Positions 1-7,066 of a stretch of 16,337 nt of DNA are shown one piece after another; position 1 is the first letter of the stretch, and the number at the start of each line of letters is the position of its first letter. The notes below the pieces were generated by a model, which was not told the DNA's origin, ran no database searches, and was given only the letters and a program-made list of their open reading frames with translations. The position numbers were made by a program, and so were the translations under genes. Source of the stretch: CAZKEG01 sp964601575 (GTDB lineage: Bacteria > Desulfobacterota > Thermodesulfobacteria > Thermodesulfobacteriales > Thermodesulfatatoraceae); the NCBI GenBank assembly GCA_964601575.1, contig CAZROA010000085.1, positions 1-16,337 of the forward strand, read 5' to 3'.

Positions 1-1416
1 TAACATGGCCCCGACCTTGGCCGCAGTAAGGCCTCCGATGCCGGCATCCACCTCATCAAAGATCAAGACTTGGGTCTTCTGATCTTCAGAAAGGGCGGTC
101 TTTAGAGAGAGAAAAATCCGGGAGAGCTCACCACCTGAGGCCACCTTAGTAAGAGGCCTTGGCTCGGCCTTGGGATTGGTGGCCACCAAGAACTCCACCC
201 GATCAAGCCCCCAGGGGCCTAAGGCCGCAGCCCCGGCCTTCTCGCTCTTTACTTCCACCACAAAACAAGCCTCAGCCATACCGAGGGCTGCTAGACGCTC
301 CATGACTGCCTGGGAAAGACGCCTCCCCGCCTCCTTGCGCTTCACGGAAAGCTCCTTGGCCAGAGAAAGGGCCTTTTCCTCCCTTTCTTTCAAAGTGAAC
401 CCAAGCTCTCTCAAGCCCTCTTCGCCAAGCTCAAGCTGCTGGTATTCTTCTTTCAAGACCTCAAGTTGGGTCAGGACCTCTTCCAAGGTTTGACCGTATT
501 TGCGCTTAAGGCGATTGAGCTTATCCAGGCGCTCTTCGATCTCCTCAAGCCGGCCCTCATCGGCGGAAAGCCCGCCTAAATGATCGCGAAGGGAAAAAAG
601 CGTATCTTCGAGTTCGTAAAAAAGGCCTTCCAGACGTTCAACCAAGGGATCCAGACGATGATCAAACTCAGCGGCGGAAGAAAGGTTTTTTTTCGCCCGC
701 GAGGTGGCGGAAACACTACTTTCTAAGTCTTCCACCGCCTGGCCAAGGAGTTCCTGAAGCCTGGCCATGTTTCTCAGTACTTCGCGTTCTTCAGAAAGGG
801 CTTTATCCTCTCCTGGCACCGGGGCCACGGCCTCGATCTCTTCAATCTGAAACCTTAAGAAATCTCTTTCTTTCTCGAGTCGGCCAAGTTTTTCCGCCAA
901 GGCCTGATATTCTTGTAAGACTTGCCGATAGGCCTTAAAGGCTTCTTGGTAGCGAGCAAGAAGCCCTCCTACACCGGCAAACTGGTCAAGGAGCCTTAAA
1001 CGATCTTCCGGGTTGGCTAGGAGCTGATGCTCGTGCTGACTGGCCAAAAGGATAAGGCCTTCGGTAAGGCGTGAAAGCATCTGAAGGGTGGCTGGTGAGC
1101 CGTTAATATAGACTCGACCTTTGGTCTTAGTGATTACCCGCCTAAGGAGGACCTCTTCCACAGGCTCATAGCCCATCTCTGAAAGGCGCCTGGCCAGCAC
1201 CTCTCCCCCGACAATCACGGCCTCAACTACCGCCTCCTCTGCCCCAAGCCGGATGAGATGCGGCCCACCTCTTGCCCCAAGGAGGAGGCTTAGCCCCTGC
1301 ATCAAGAGGGACTTCCCCGCCCCGGTCTCGCCGGTGAGCACGGTAAACCCCGGGGCCAAGATCAAATGAGCCTCGGGGATGAGGACAAAGTCTTTAAACC
1401 GCAATTCCAAAAGCAT
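1..1416 (-). CDS. recN: DNA repair protein RecN (3' end beyond window)
   Basis: RecN is an SMC-like ATPase that acts at double-strand breaks and promotes DNA end or sister cohesion during recombinational repair. The minus strand is open from ATG 1416 to the window edge (472 codons). It starts MLLELRFKDF, with Walker A GETGAGKS at residues 29-36, then a Gln/Glu/Leu-rich coiled-coil centre. The ABC signature VASGGELSR is at about 425-433 and Walker B/D-loop DEVDAGIGG at 454-462. RecN proteins are usually about 550-570 residues, so roughly 80-100 C-terminal residues lie outside. The ATG is chosen because family members begin ML-x-EL. The only Shine-Dalgarno-like string, AAAAAGG, abuts the ATG, so the in-frame TTG at codon 3 (1410) is an alternative. 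The gene is divergent from the CooC-type gene; the 93 bases between them hold no promoter I can call. Confidence 0.96.
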   Translation of the reverse strand, partial: MLLELRFKDFVLIPEAHLILAPGFTVLTGETGAGKSLLMQGLSLLLGARGGPHLIRLGAEEAVVEAVIVGGEVLARRLSEMGYEPVEEVLLRRVITKTKGRVYINGSPATLQMLSRLTEGLILLASQHEHQLLANPEDRLRLLDQFAGVGGLLARYQEAFKAYRQVLQEYQALAEKLGRLEKERDFLRFQIEEIEAVAPVPGEDKALSEEREVLRNMARLQELLGQAVEDLESSVSATSRAKKNLSSAAEFDHRLDPLVERLEGLFYELEDTLFSLRDHLGGLSADEGRLEEIEERLDKLNRLKRKYGQTLEEVLTQLEVLKEEYQQLELGEEGLRELGFTLKEREEKALSLAKELSVKRKEAGRRLSQAVMERLAALGMAEACFVVEVKSEKAGAAALGPWGLDRVEFLVATNPKAEPRPLTKVASGGELSRIFLSLKTALSEDQKTQVLIFDEVDAGIGGLTAAKVGAML

Positions 1417-1509
1417 CCTTTTTATAAGACCAAGTCTCCGAGGAGCTTTCAACCGGATAAAAATTGGTTTGCCTTTCTAAATAATCTGTGGTTTTAGTTG
1501 GTAAGCCCT

Positions 1510-2271
1510 ATGAAGATTGCCCTTTGCGGTAAAGGTGGAGTAGGCAAATCCACTCTGGCGGTACTTCTTAGTGGGGCCTTACTGGCCAAAGGCTACGAAG
1601 TACTGGCCATAGATGCTGACCCAAGTCCTCACCTAGCCAGGCTCTTCGGTTTTGAAGAGGCAGAAAAGGTCATCCCTATCGCCGAAATGAGGGACCTTTT
1701 GGCCGAACGTTCCCAAAAAGACGGGCCATTTTATTGTCTGAACCCAAAGGTAGACGATCTCCCTGAAAGGTTCATGTTACGCCGAGGTCCGCTCCGGCTA
1801 ATGGTCCTGGGGGCCATCAGGGAGGCTGGGGTAGGCTGCGCCTGTCCAGAACAAACGGTCCTCAGGCGGCTCTTGGCTCTGCTCCTCCTTCGGGCCAAAG
1901 AGGCGGTGATCATAGACATGGAAGCCGGGGTAGAACACTTTGGCCGAGGGACGGTGGTAGGGGTGGATTTTCTGTTGGTCGTGGTCCAACCCTATCGGGG
2001 AAGCATTGAGACCACCAAGCGTATCAAGGTCTTGGCGGATCAGCTCGGGCTTAAAAACGTCTTTTTGGTAGGAAACACCCTCAGGCCAGGAGATCAGGCC
2101 TTTTTAGAAAGAGAACTCGGAGGAAAATTATTGGCCGCCTTTCCCTTTGACGAGGCCTTATGGCAAACCGAACGAGAAGGAAGCCCTTTAAGTCAGGTGG
2201 CCAGTCCTCTCCATGAAATAGCCCGGGATCTTATTTCAAAGCTGGAGGGACTCAAAGGACGTGAAACTTAA
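1510..2271 (+). CDS. CooC-type MinD-like ATPase (nickel-insertion accessory family)
   Basis: This is a P-loop ATPase of the MinD/CooC group. CooC and AcsF load nickel into CO dehydrogenase or acetyl-CoA synthase. The deviant Walker A GKGGVGKST starts at residue 7. IDADPSPHLA follows at about 35-44. A G-x-G-C-A-C-P motif places Cys at 110 and 112, close to the Cys112/Cys114 pair known as the dimer metal site in Carboxydothermus CooC1. The CooC-like block DMEAGVEHFGRGT follows at about 136-148. At 253 residues the length is normal. I chose ATG 1510 because MKIALCGKGG is the usual N-terminus; an in-frame TTG at 1498 would add four residues. Neither start has a strong ribosome site. The stop overlaps the folE2 start by 11 bases. 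No CODH/ACS gene is in view, so whether the client is CODH, ACS or another enzyme is open. Confidence 0.85.
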   Translation: MKIALCGKGGVGKSTLAVLLSGALLAKGYEVLAIDADPSPHLARLFGFEEAEKVIPIAEMRDLLAERSQKDGPFYCLNPKVDDLPERFMLRRGPLRLMVLGAIREAGVGCACPEQTVLRRLLALLLLRAKEAVIIDMEAGVEHFGRGTVVGVDFLLVVVQPYRGSIETTKRIKVLADQLGLKNVFLVGNTLRPGDQAFLERELGGKLLAAFPFDEALWQTEREGSPLSQVASPLHEIARDLISKLEGLKGRET

Positions 2272-3040
2272 AGACGTTCAAAGTCTTCCTGACCATCGCC
2301 AGATCGAGATCGACAAGGTAGGCATCAAAGGCATTCGCTATCCGATCTCTGTCCTTGATCGAAGCAAGGGCGTCCAACACACCGTGGCTTCCATTAATAT
2401 GTACGTAGATCTCCCCCATCAGTTCAAAGGTACCCATATGAGCCGTTTCGTGGAGATTCTCAATGAATATCGTCACGAAATCCACATCAAAAAGATCCCT
2501 TGTATCTTAGACGAAATGCGCAAACGCCTTTCGGCCAAGGTGGCCCACTTAGAGATCGAATTCCCCTTTTTTATGACCAAAAAGGCCCCGGTCTCCGGGG
2601 AGGAAGCCATCATGGAATATGGCTGTAAGATCTACGGGGCCAAGGGCGATGATTTTAAAGATTTGGTCCTAGAAGTTCATGTCCCGGTGATGACCGTCTG
2701 TCCGTGTTCGCGAGAGATAAGTGAGCGTGGGGCCCATAACCAACGCGGTTTGGTCAGGGTCCAGGTCCGGTTCAAAAGATTCGTCTGGATCGAAGAATTG
2801 ATCCAATTGGTGGAGTCTTGTGCCTCAAGCCCAATTTATCCCCTTCTTAAACGGCCAGACGAAAAATTTGTCACCGAATGGGCCTATGATCACCCCATGT
2901 TTGTGGAAGATATTGTGCGGGAGGTATGTCGTAAACTTCTAGAACATCCAGAAATCACTTGGTTTGCTATTGAGGCCGAAAATTTTGAATCGATTCACGC
3001 CCACAATGCCTACGCCTTCATAGAGCGTCGGAAAAATTAG
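2261..3040 (+). CDS. folE2: GTP cyclohydrolase IB (FolE2)
   Basis: It converts GTP to 7,8-dihydroneopterin triphosphate, the first step of folate synthesis. It is the metal-flexible type IB enzyme, unrelated in sequence signature to FolE. The 259-residue length fits. Family blocks seen are DHRQIEIDKVGIKG (11-24), GVQHTVASINMYVDLP (37-52), VCPCSREIS (146-154) with Cys147 as the expected metal/active-site Cys, GAHNQRG (157-163) and the C-terminal SIHAHNA (244-250). The start is GTG 2261, inside the end of the CooC-type gene (overlap GTGAAACTTAA). GGAGG at 2244-2248 is 12 bases upstream and AAAGGA lies almost against the start, so translation is probably coupled to the upstream gene. The stop overlaps the stop of the convergent small gene. 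Confidence 0.95.
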   Translation: MKLKDVQSLPDHRQIEIDKVGIKGIRYPISVLDRSKGVQHTVASINMYVDLPHQFKGTHMSRFVEILNEYRHEIHIKKIPCILDEMRKRLSAKVAHLEIEFPFFMTKKAPVSGEEAIMEYGCKIYGAKGDDFKDLVLEVHVPVMTVCPCSREISERGAHNQRGLVRVQVRFKRFVWIEELIQLVESCASSPIYPLLKRPDEKFVTEWAYDHPMFVEDIVREVCRKLLEHPEITWFAIEAENFESIHAHNAYAFIERRKN

Positions 3041-3252
3041 GCTGACTCTGTTTGTTCCTCCTCGAGTTCGATCTCCATTTCAAAGAAACTTTCTCCGCAA
3101 TCGTAACATTTCACATCAAGGGTATTATTCAGGAGGGAGACATATATTTCATCACACCCACACTTGCACGGTCCTTGGACCTGTTCTTCCACAATCTGTT
3201 TGATCTGGTCGTGAATCTCCGTGGGTATGTCAGGGTCAAAAAATATCTTCAC
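3037..3252 (-). CDS. small Cys-rich zinc-ribbon-like protein, function unknown
   Basis: A 71-residue protein I do not recognise as a named family. It has a charged helical N-terminal third, then C-x-C-x-C at 29/31/33 and C-x-x-C at 49/52, as in a small zinc ribbon, and a very acidic tail rich in Glu from about 58 on. The start is GTG 3252, preceded by a strong Shine-Dalgarno GAGGAGG (minus strand) with about six bases of spacing. A good sigma70-type promoter lies just upstream (see separate entry). Together these make it a real gene despite its size. It is convergent with folE2 and the two stop codons overlap (TAG 3038-3040 on plus, TAA 3039-3037 on minus). It follows the lytic transglycosylase on the same strand, 75 bases away, so it may also be read from that cluster. 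Confidence 0.8.
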   Translation of the reverse strand: MKIFFDPDIPTEIHDQIKQIVEEQVQGPCKCGCDEIYVSLLNNTLDVKCYDCGESFFEMEIELEEEQTESA

Positions 3253-3281
3253 CGCTAACCTCCTCTTTTAGACGCGTGCGC

Positions 3282-3310
3282 ATGATAACAACCGGTTCCT
3301 ATATTGTAAA
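3282..3310 (-). promoter_or_regulatory. sigma70-type promoter for the small Cys-rich gene
   Basis: On the minus strand, TTTACA (3310-3305, five of six matches to TTGACA) is followed after exactly 17 bases by TATCAT (3287-3282, five of six matches to TATAAT). Transcription would begin near 3275, giving a leader of about 20 bases that contains the GGAGG ribosome site before GTG 3252. It is the best promoter match I see in the window. It would let the small gene be expressed apart from the upstream cluster. Confidence 0.6.
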
Positions 3311-3327
3311 GCCAATCAAGGTCTAAA

Positions 3328-3921
3328 TTAAGGGTTTTTGGTCAAAAATTTTAACTCTTTTGGGGACTGATACCCTCGCCAAAAACGGAGCACTCTGGCC
3401 ACAAAGGAGCGGGTTTCAGGGATAGGAGGGAGACCTCGGGCTTCGATTACCCTTTTAGGCCCGGCGTTATAAGCGGCCAGGGCCAAGATAAGGTCCTGAA
3501 AATAGTCCAAGAGGTCACGCAAATAGGCCGCGGCAGCCATAAGGTTTTCTTCTGGATTAAAGGGATCTCGAACTCCGTATAGGCGGGCTGTTTCTGGCAT
3601 GAGCTGCATAAGCCCCAAGGCCCCTTTAGGAGAGATAGCCTGTGGATCAAAGGCCGACTCCGCCCGAGCAATGGCCTTGAGCAACCGGGGATCTAGACCA
3701 AAACGATGCCCTACCTGATAAAAGAGATCTTCGGTCACCCTGGCTCTGGAAAACCGAGAAAAATGATAACGTTTCCAGTGATCACCCAAGGGGGTATCGG
3801 TGATATGGATCACCCCTTGAGCATCACGATAATAATACAACTCAGCAAAGGTGGCCTGGGAACAAAGGAGGATCAAGACGAGGAAGAAGAGGCCTTTTGG
3901 GCCAAAAATTTTTGACGACAT
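3328..3921 (-). CDS. secreted lytic transglycosylase with DUF4124 and SLT domains
   Basis: A 197-residue exported enzyme expected to cleave the MurNAc-GlcNAc bond of peptidoglycan with 1,6-anhydro product. Residues 1-26 form a signal peptide (Lys near the N-terminus, hydrophobic core, likely cut after TFA). A short DUF4124-like strand region LYYYRDAQGVIHITDTP follows at 28-44. The SLT fold then has the catalytic Glu at 88 in ARAESAFDP, the family block GALGLMQLMPETA at 100-112, and ALAAYNAGP at 147-155. Start ATG 3921 lies 49 bases inside the end of the upstream YHS-type gene. No later in-frame start would keep the signal peptide, so I accept the overlap. It is the last member of the ino1-dapL-folK cluster. 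The substrate is inferred from family only. Confidence 0.9.
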   Translation of the reverse strand: MSSKIFGPKGLFFLVLILLCSQATFAELYYYRDAQGVIHITDTPLGDHWKRYHFSRFSRARVTEDLFYQVGHRFGLDPRLLKAIARAESAFDPQAISPKGALGLMQLMPETARLYGVRDPFNPEENLMAAAAYLRDLLDYFQDLILALAAYNAGPKRVIEARGLPPIPETRSFVARVLRFWRGYQSPKELKFLTKNP

Positions 3922-4166
3922 TCTTCACTGCAAAAGTAATAAACTTTTCCTTTATAAATGGCACTTAGGGCCTTTTTCTTTGGACAATACACCCCGCAAA
4001 CCGGATCCTGAACTAATTGATCGGTGACCGGGAGGTTAGAGCTTGAATCAGAAGATGGTTTCTTCTGAGACCTTTGTCTTTTTAATTTAGCTAAATCTTC
4101 GAAGATTGATCTCCCAAGCCAATAAATGACTCCTAATAGGAGGAGGATGAGAATAAATCTACTCAT
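3873..4166 (-). CDS. membrane-anchored YHS/TRASH-type protein (PP0621-like)
   Basis: A 97-residue protein. Residues 3-18 form one hydrophobic helix. A Lys/Arg- then Ser-rich linker runs to about 50. Then comes a YHS-like metal-binding module DPVCGVYCPKKK with Cys57 and Cys61, and YYFCSEECRQKF with Cys79 and Cys83. This four-Cys pattern is typical of small proteins that hold or hand on a soft metal; which metal is unknown. It ends in five serines. Start ATG 4166 overlaps the folK stop as ATGA, a standard coupling arrangement, and its 3' end overlaps the lytic transglycosylase by 49 bases. Conserved pairing with folK or the transglycosylase would be informative, but I cannot test that here. Confidence 0.75.
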   Translation of the reverse strand: MSRFILILLLLGVIYWLGRSIFEDLAKLKRQRSQKKPSSDSSSNLPVTDQLVQDPVCGVYCPKKKALSAIYKGKVYYFCSEECRQKFLAQKASSSSS

Positions 4167-4651
4167 TTTAGATTGATCGAAAGCTTCTTGACCTCAGGCC
4201 GCCGAGGGAGTCGGGCCAAGAGATCCCGAAAACTTTCCTTCGTTATCGGATGTTTCCCAGATGGATTGAGTTCTGTCAAGGGGGTCAGGACAAAACGGCG
4301 TTTATCCAGGGCCGGATGAGGAAGGGAAAGAAAGTCTGTCTCCAAGATCAGATCACCGTAAAGGAGAAGATCGAGATCAAGGGTCCGGTCGGCCAAGGTC
4401 TCTGCCCGCTGACGACCAGCCTGAAGCTCAATAGTAAGGAGAACAAGAAGGACTTCCCAGGGCGAATAAGCCGTCTCCAATTCGACCACCAGATTATAGA
4501 ACCAATTCTCTGAAACAAAACCGACCGGTTCGGTGAGATAAACACTTGACCAACGGCGTAGATGAAACCCCTCCTTCTCTTGAAGGGCCTTTAAGGCCCA
4601 GGCACAATAACCAGCCCGATCCCCCAGATTAGAACCTATGCCGATATAGAT
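4163..4651 (-). CDS. folK: HPPK, 6-hydroxymethyl-dihydropterin pyrophosphokinase, non-NTG start
   Basis: FolK transfers pyrophosphate from ATP to 6-hydroxymethyl-dihydropterin in folate synthesis, on the same pathway as folE2 nearby. Family blocks run from YIGIGSNLGDR through SSVYLTEPVG, then LQAGRQRAETLADRTLDLDLLL and the C-terminal LPHPALDKRRFVLTPL. The total of about 162 residues is normal. No ATG, GTG or TTG in frame precedes YIGIGSN; the frame is closed upstream by TAA inside dapL. The first GTG (4489) would lose 54 residues including the GSN loop. I therefore start at ATC 4651, six bases past the dapL stop. An alternative is ACG 4681, which has a perfect AGGAGG (4694-4689) seven bases upstream. 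A sequencing error is also possible. The stop overlaps the next gene as ATGA. Confidence 0.85.
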   Translation of the reverse strand: MYIGIGSNLGDRAGYCAWALKALQEKEGFHLRRWSSVYLTEPVGFVSENWFYNLVVELETAYSPWEVLLVLLTIELQAGRQRAETLADRTLDLDLLLYGDLILETDFLSLPHPALDKRRFVLTPLTELNPSGKHPITKESFRDLLARLPRRPEVKKLSINLK

Positions 4652-4656
4652 CTTGG

Positions 4657-5820
4657 TTAAAGCTTGAGGGAGGCGATCCGTTCTATAGCCTCCTTAAGAC
4701 GCATTTTGTCCACAGTAAGGGCCAGTCGAAAATACCCTTCCCCGGGATCACCAAACCCGTTGCCAGGAGTGACTACAATGCCAGCCTCAGAAAGGAGTTT
4801 GGCGGCAAAGGCCGAAGAAGTATATCCTTTAGGGACCTTGGCCCAAACGTAAAAGGTGGCCTTGGGTACTTCAAGCTCAAAGCCAAGTTTTTTCAGGCCC
4901 TCGACCACGACATCGCGCCTTTCACCAAAGATACGCCGAAACTCGGCCACACAGGCCTGGTCACCGGAAAGGGCCGTGATCCCAGCCTCCTGCACGGCCT
5001 GAAAGGCGCCAGAATCTACGTTGTTTTTGACCTTGGTCAGACCGGCGATCAGGTCTTCGTTGCCTACTGCAAAGGCAATGCGCCAACCGGTCATGCAGTA
5101 AGTCTTAGAAAGGCTGTGAAACTCTATGGCGACCTCTTTGGCCCCCTCTACCTGGAGGATGCTCGGGGGGCGAAAGTCCTCGAAGTAAAGCTCGGTGTAG
5201 GCAGCGTCATGGGCTACTATAAGGTCGTGTTCCTTGGCAAAGGCAACCACCTTGGCAAAAAAGTCAAGATCCGCCACCGCGGCGGTGGGGTTGTTGGGAT
5301 AATTCAGCCAAAGGATCTTGGCTCGTTTGAGAATTTCGGCGGGAATACTCTCTAGATCCGGTAAAAATTGGTTTTCCTCAAGCAAAGGCAAATAATAAGT
5401 CTCTCCTCCAGCAAAAAGGGTCCCAATATGATAGACCGGATAAGCTGGTGTAGGTACCAAGACCACATCTCCAGGATTGATAAAGGCCAAGGGGAAGTGA
5501 GCAATGCCCTCTTTCGAGCCGATGAGAGTAACGACCTCTTTATCCGGATCAAGGGCCACCCCAAACCGAGTCTCAAACCATCGGGCCGCAGCCTCTCGAA
5601 AGGACCGCATCCCCACACTAGACGGATAATGATGATTCTCCGGGTTTTGGACCGCCTCCATGGCTGCCTTGACGATATGCGGGGGGGTGGGGAGATCCGG
5701 ATCACCGATGCCCAGGTCGATTACATCCACCCCCCGGGCCACAGCCTCGGCCTTTAGACGATCAAGTTCCACAAACAGATACGGTGGAAGCTTTTGTAAT
5801 CTCTCTGAAAAGCTGATCAT
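4657..5820 (-). CDS. dapL: LL-diaminopimelate aminotransferase
   Basis: A fold-type I PLP aminotransferase of 387 residues. DapL makes LL-diaminopimelate directly from tetrahydrodipicolinate and glutamate, bypassing the acylated route to lysine and peptidoglycan. Visible features are LGIGDPDLPTP (36-46), the substrate-side HHYPSSVGM (63-71), LNYPNNPTA (172-180), and the PLP lysine K239 in SLSKTYCMTGWR with Arg247. Near the C-terminus TPGNGFGDPGEGYFRLALT is typical. Start ATG 5820 has a strong purine-rich ribosome site (GGAGGAGAGG, minus strand). The gene begins 11 bases after ino1 ends, and its 3' end abuts folK. An aspartate-type aminotransferase role is the main alternative, but the overall motif set favours DapL. 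Confidence 0.9.
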   Translation of the reverse strand: MISFSERLQKLPPYLFVELDRLKAEAVARGVDVIDLGIGDPDLPTPPHIVKAAMEAVQNPENHHYPSSVGMRSFREAAARWFETRFGVALDPDKEVVTLIGSKEGIAHFPLAFINPGDVVLVPTPAYPVYHIGTLFAGGETYYLPLLEENQFLPDLESIPAEILKRAKILWLNYPNNPTAAVADLDFFAKVVAFAKEHDLIVAHDAAYTELYFEDFRPPSILQVEGAKEVAIEFHSLSKTYCMTGWRIAFAVGNEDLIAGLTKVKNNVDSGAFQAVQEAGITALSGDQACVAEFRRIFGERRDVVVEGLKKLGFELEVPKATFYVWAKVPKGYTSSAFAAKLLSEAGIVVTPGNGFGDPGEGYFRLALTVDKMRLKEAIERIASLKL

Positions 5821-5831
5821 CCTCTCCTCCG

Positions 5832-6941
5832 CTATCTCTCACGTTTGCCTTCGATAAACTCGATCACCATCTGCCTGGCCAGATAGTCTGGATACTGCTC
5901 CGGAGGATGTTTCATGGTGTAGGCAGAGATGGAAATAAGCGGCCCGGCAATCCCTCGATCACGGGCAAGCTTTACACAACGGATGGCATCCATAGCTGAA
6001 CCGGCGGAATTGGGCGAGTCTTCCACGCTGAGCTTAAGTTCAATGTACATAGGCACCCCGCCGAAGAGCTCCCCCTCCAGCCGGATATAGGCGATCTTTC
6101 GATCTTTAAGCCAGGGCACCCAATCCGAGGGACCGATATGGATGTTATCACTCCCGATGTCATAGGGCATGATCGAGGAAACCGCCTCGGTCTTGGAAAT
6201 CTTTTTGGTTTTTAGCCTCTCGCGGGCAAGCATATTGAGAAAATCGGTATTACCACCAAAATTCACCTGGTAGGTCCGTTTTACCGGTACGCCCCGATCG
6301 ACCATAAGCTTGGTAAGAACTCGATGAACAATGGTGGCTCCTACTTGGGACTTGATGTCGTCTCCCACCGCCGGGATACCAGCCTCGGTAAAGCGCTGCC
6401 CCCACTCTGGATCAGAAACGATAAAAGTAGGCATGGCATTGACAAAAGAAACACCGGCCTTAAGGCAGGCTTCGGCGTAAAAACGGGCTGATTGTTCCGA
6501 GCCCACAGGAACGTAGTTTATGAGGACCTCGGCCCCAGTGTCTTTTAGTACGGCGACCACGTCTTCAAGCTCATCCTCTTTGGCCTCGGAAAGCACAAAG
6601 GTTTTGTCTTCAGGAAACTCCTTCATGTGCGGGGCAACACCATCGAGCACCTTACCTTTTCGCACGGTGACCCCAAGCTTAGGGACATCGCGATAAAAGA
6701 CCGTGGTACAATTAGGCAGGGCAAAAATGGCTTCAGAGACATCTTTACCCACCTTACGAGCGTCTATATCCCAGGCGGCCACGATTTCTAGATCCCACGG
6801 GCGATAGCCGCCTATATCAGGGAACATTACCCCTTGGACAGCATCAAGTCCCTTTTCTTTGTAGTAAAAGATTCCCTGAACCAAGGCACTAGCACAATTA
6901 CCAACGCCGACGATCGCCACTGGGACCTTCTTCCCCGACAT
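5832..6941 (-). CDS. ino1: myo-inositol-1-phosphate synthase
   Basis: An NAD-dependent isomerase that turns glucose 6-phosphate into 1L-myo-inositol 1-phosphate. At 369 residues it is the short prokaryotic form. The Rossmann loop GVGNCASALVQG is at 12-23. Family blocks NAMPTFIVSDPEW (168-180), GDDIKSQVGATI (193-204) with the expected catalytic lysine, NFGGNTDFLNM (227-237) and the SDNIHIGPSDWVPWLKDRK stretch (264-282) are all present. Start ATG 6941 has a near-perfect Shine-Dalgarno GGAGGTGA (minus strand, 6952-6945). It leads the five-gene cluster. In thermophiles the product can feed phosphatidylinositol lipids or di-myo-inositol phosphate, a heat and salt protectant; the later enzymes are not in this window, so the end product is not settled. 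Confidence 0.94.
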   Translation of the reverse strand: MSGKKVPVAIVGVGNCASALVQGIFYYKEKGLDAVQGVMFPDIGGYRPWDLEIVAAWDIDARKVGKDVSEAIFALPNCTTVFYRDVPKLGVTVRKGKVLDGVAPHMKEFPEDKTFVLSEAKEDELEDVVAVLKDTGAEVLINYVPVGSEQSARFYAEACLKAGVSFVNAMPTFIVSDPEWGQRFTEAGIPAVGDDIKSQVGATIVHRVLTKLMVDRGVPVKRTYQVNFGGNTDFLNMLARERLKTKKISKTEAVSSIMPYDIGSDNIHIGPSDWVPWLKDRKIAYIRLEGELFGGVPMYIELKLSVEDSPNSAGSAMDAIRCVKLARDRGIAGPLISISAYTMKHPPEQYPDYLARQMVIEFIEGKRER

Positions 6942-7038
6942 CTTTCACCTCCAGAAAAATAATTTTTAAAGGCTTAAAGTTGCCCAGAGATATTGCCGAT
7001 AAAAAATTTTTCAATAGCAAACATTAACACTCTTGGAC

Positions 7039-7066
7039 GTCACAGCAAGAAATCTAGGGCTGTGAC
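7039..7066. promoter_or_regulatory. perfect 8-bp dyad at the end of the LysR gene
   Basis: GTCACAGC at 7039-7046 and its exact reverse complement GCTGTGAC at 7059-7066 are separated by 12 bases. On the minus strand the first arm lies in the last codons of the LysR-family gene and the loop contains its TAG stop. The site is about 100 bases upstream of the ino1 start. No U-run follows on either strand, so it does not look like a simple intrinsic terminator. It could be an operator for ino1 or an RNA-stabilising 3' stem. Role inferred only. Confidence 0.35.

Noticed and set aside
7039..7066. The GTCACAGC dyad as an intrinsic terminator of the LysR gene
   Set aside because: No run of T follows on the minus strand and the loop is 12 bases; kept only as a dyad of unknown role.
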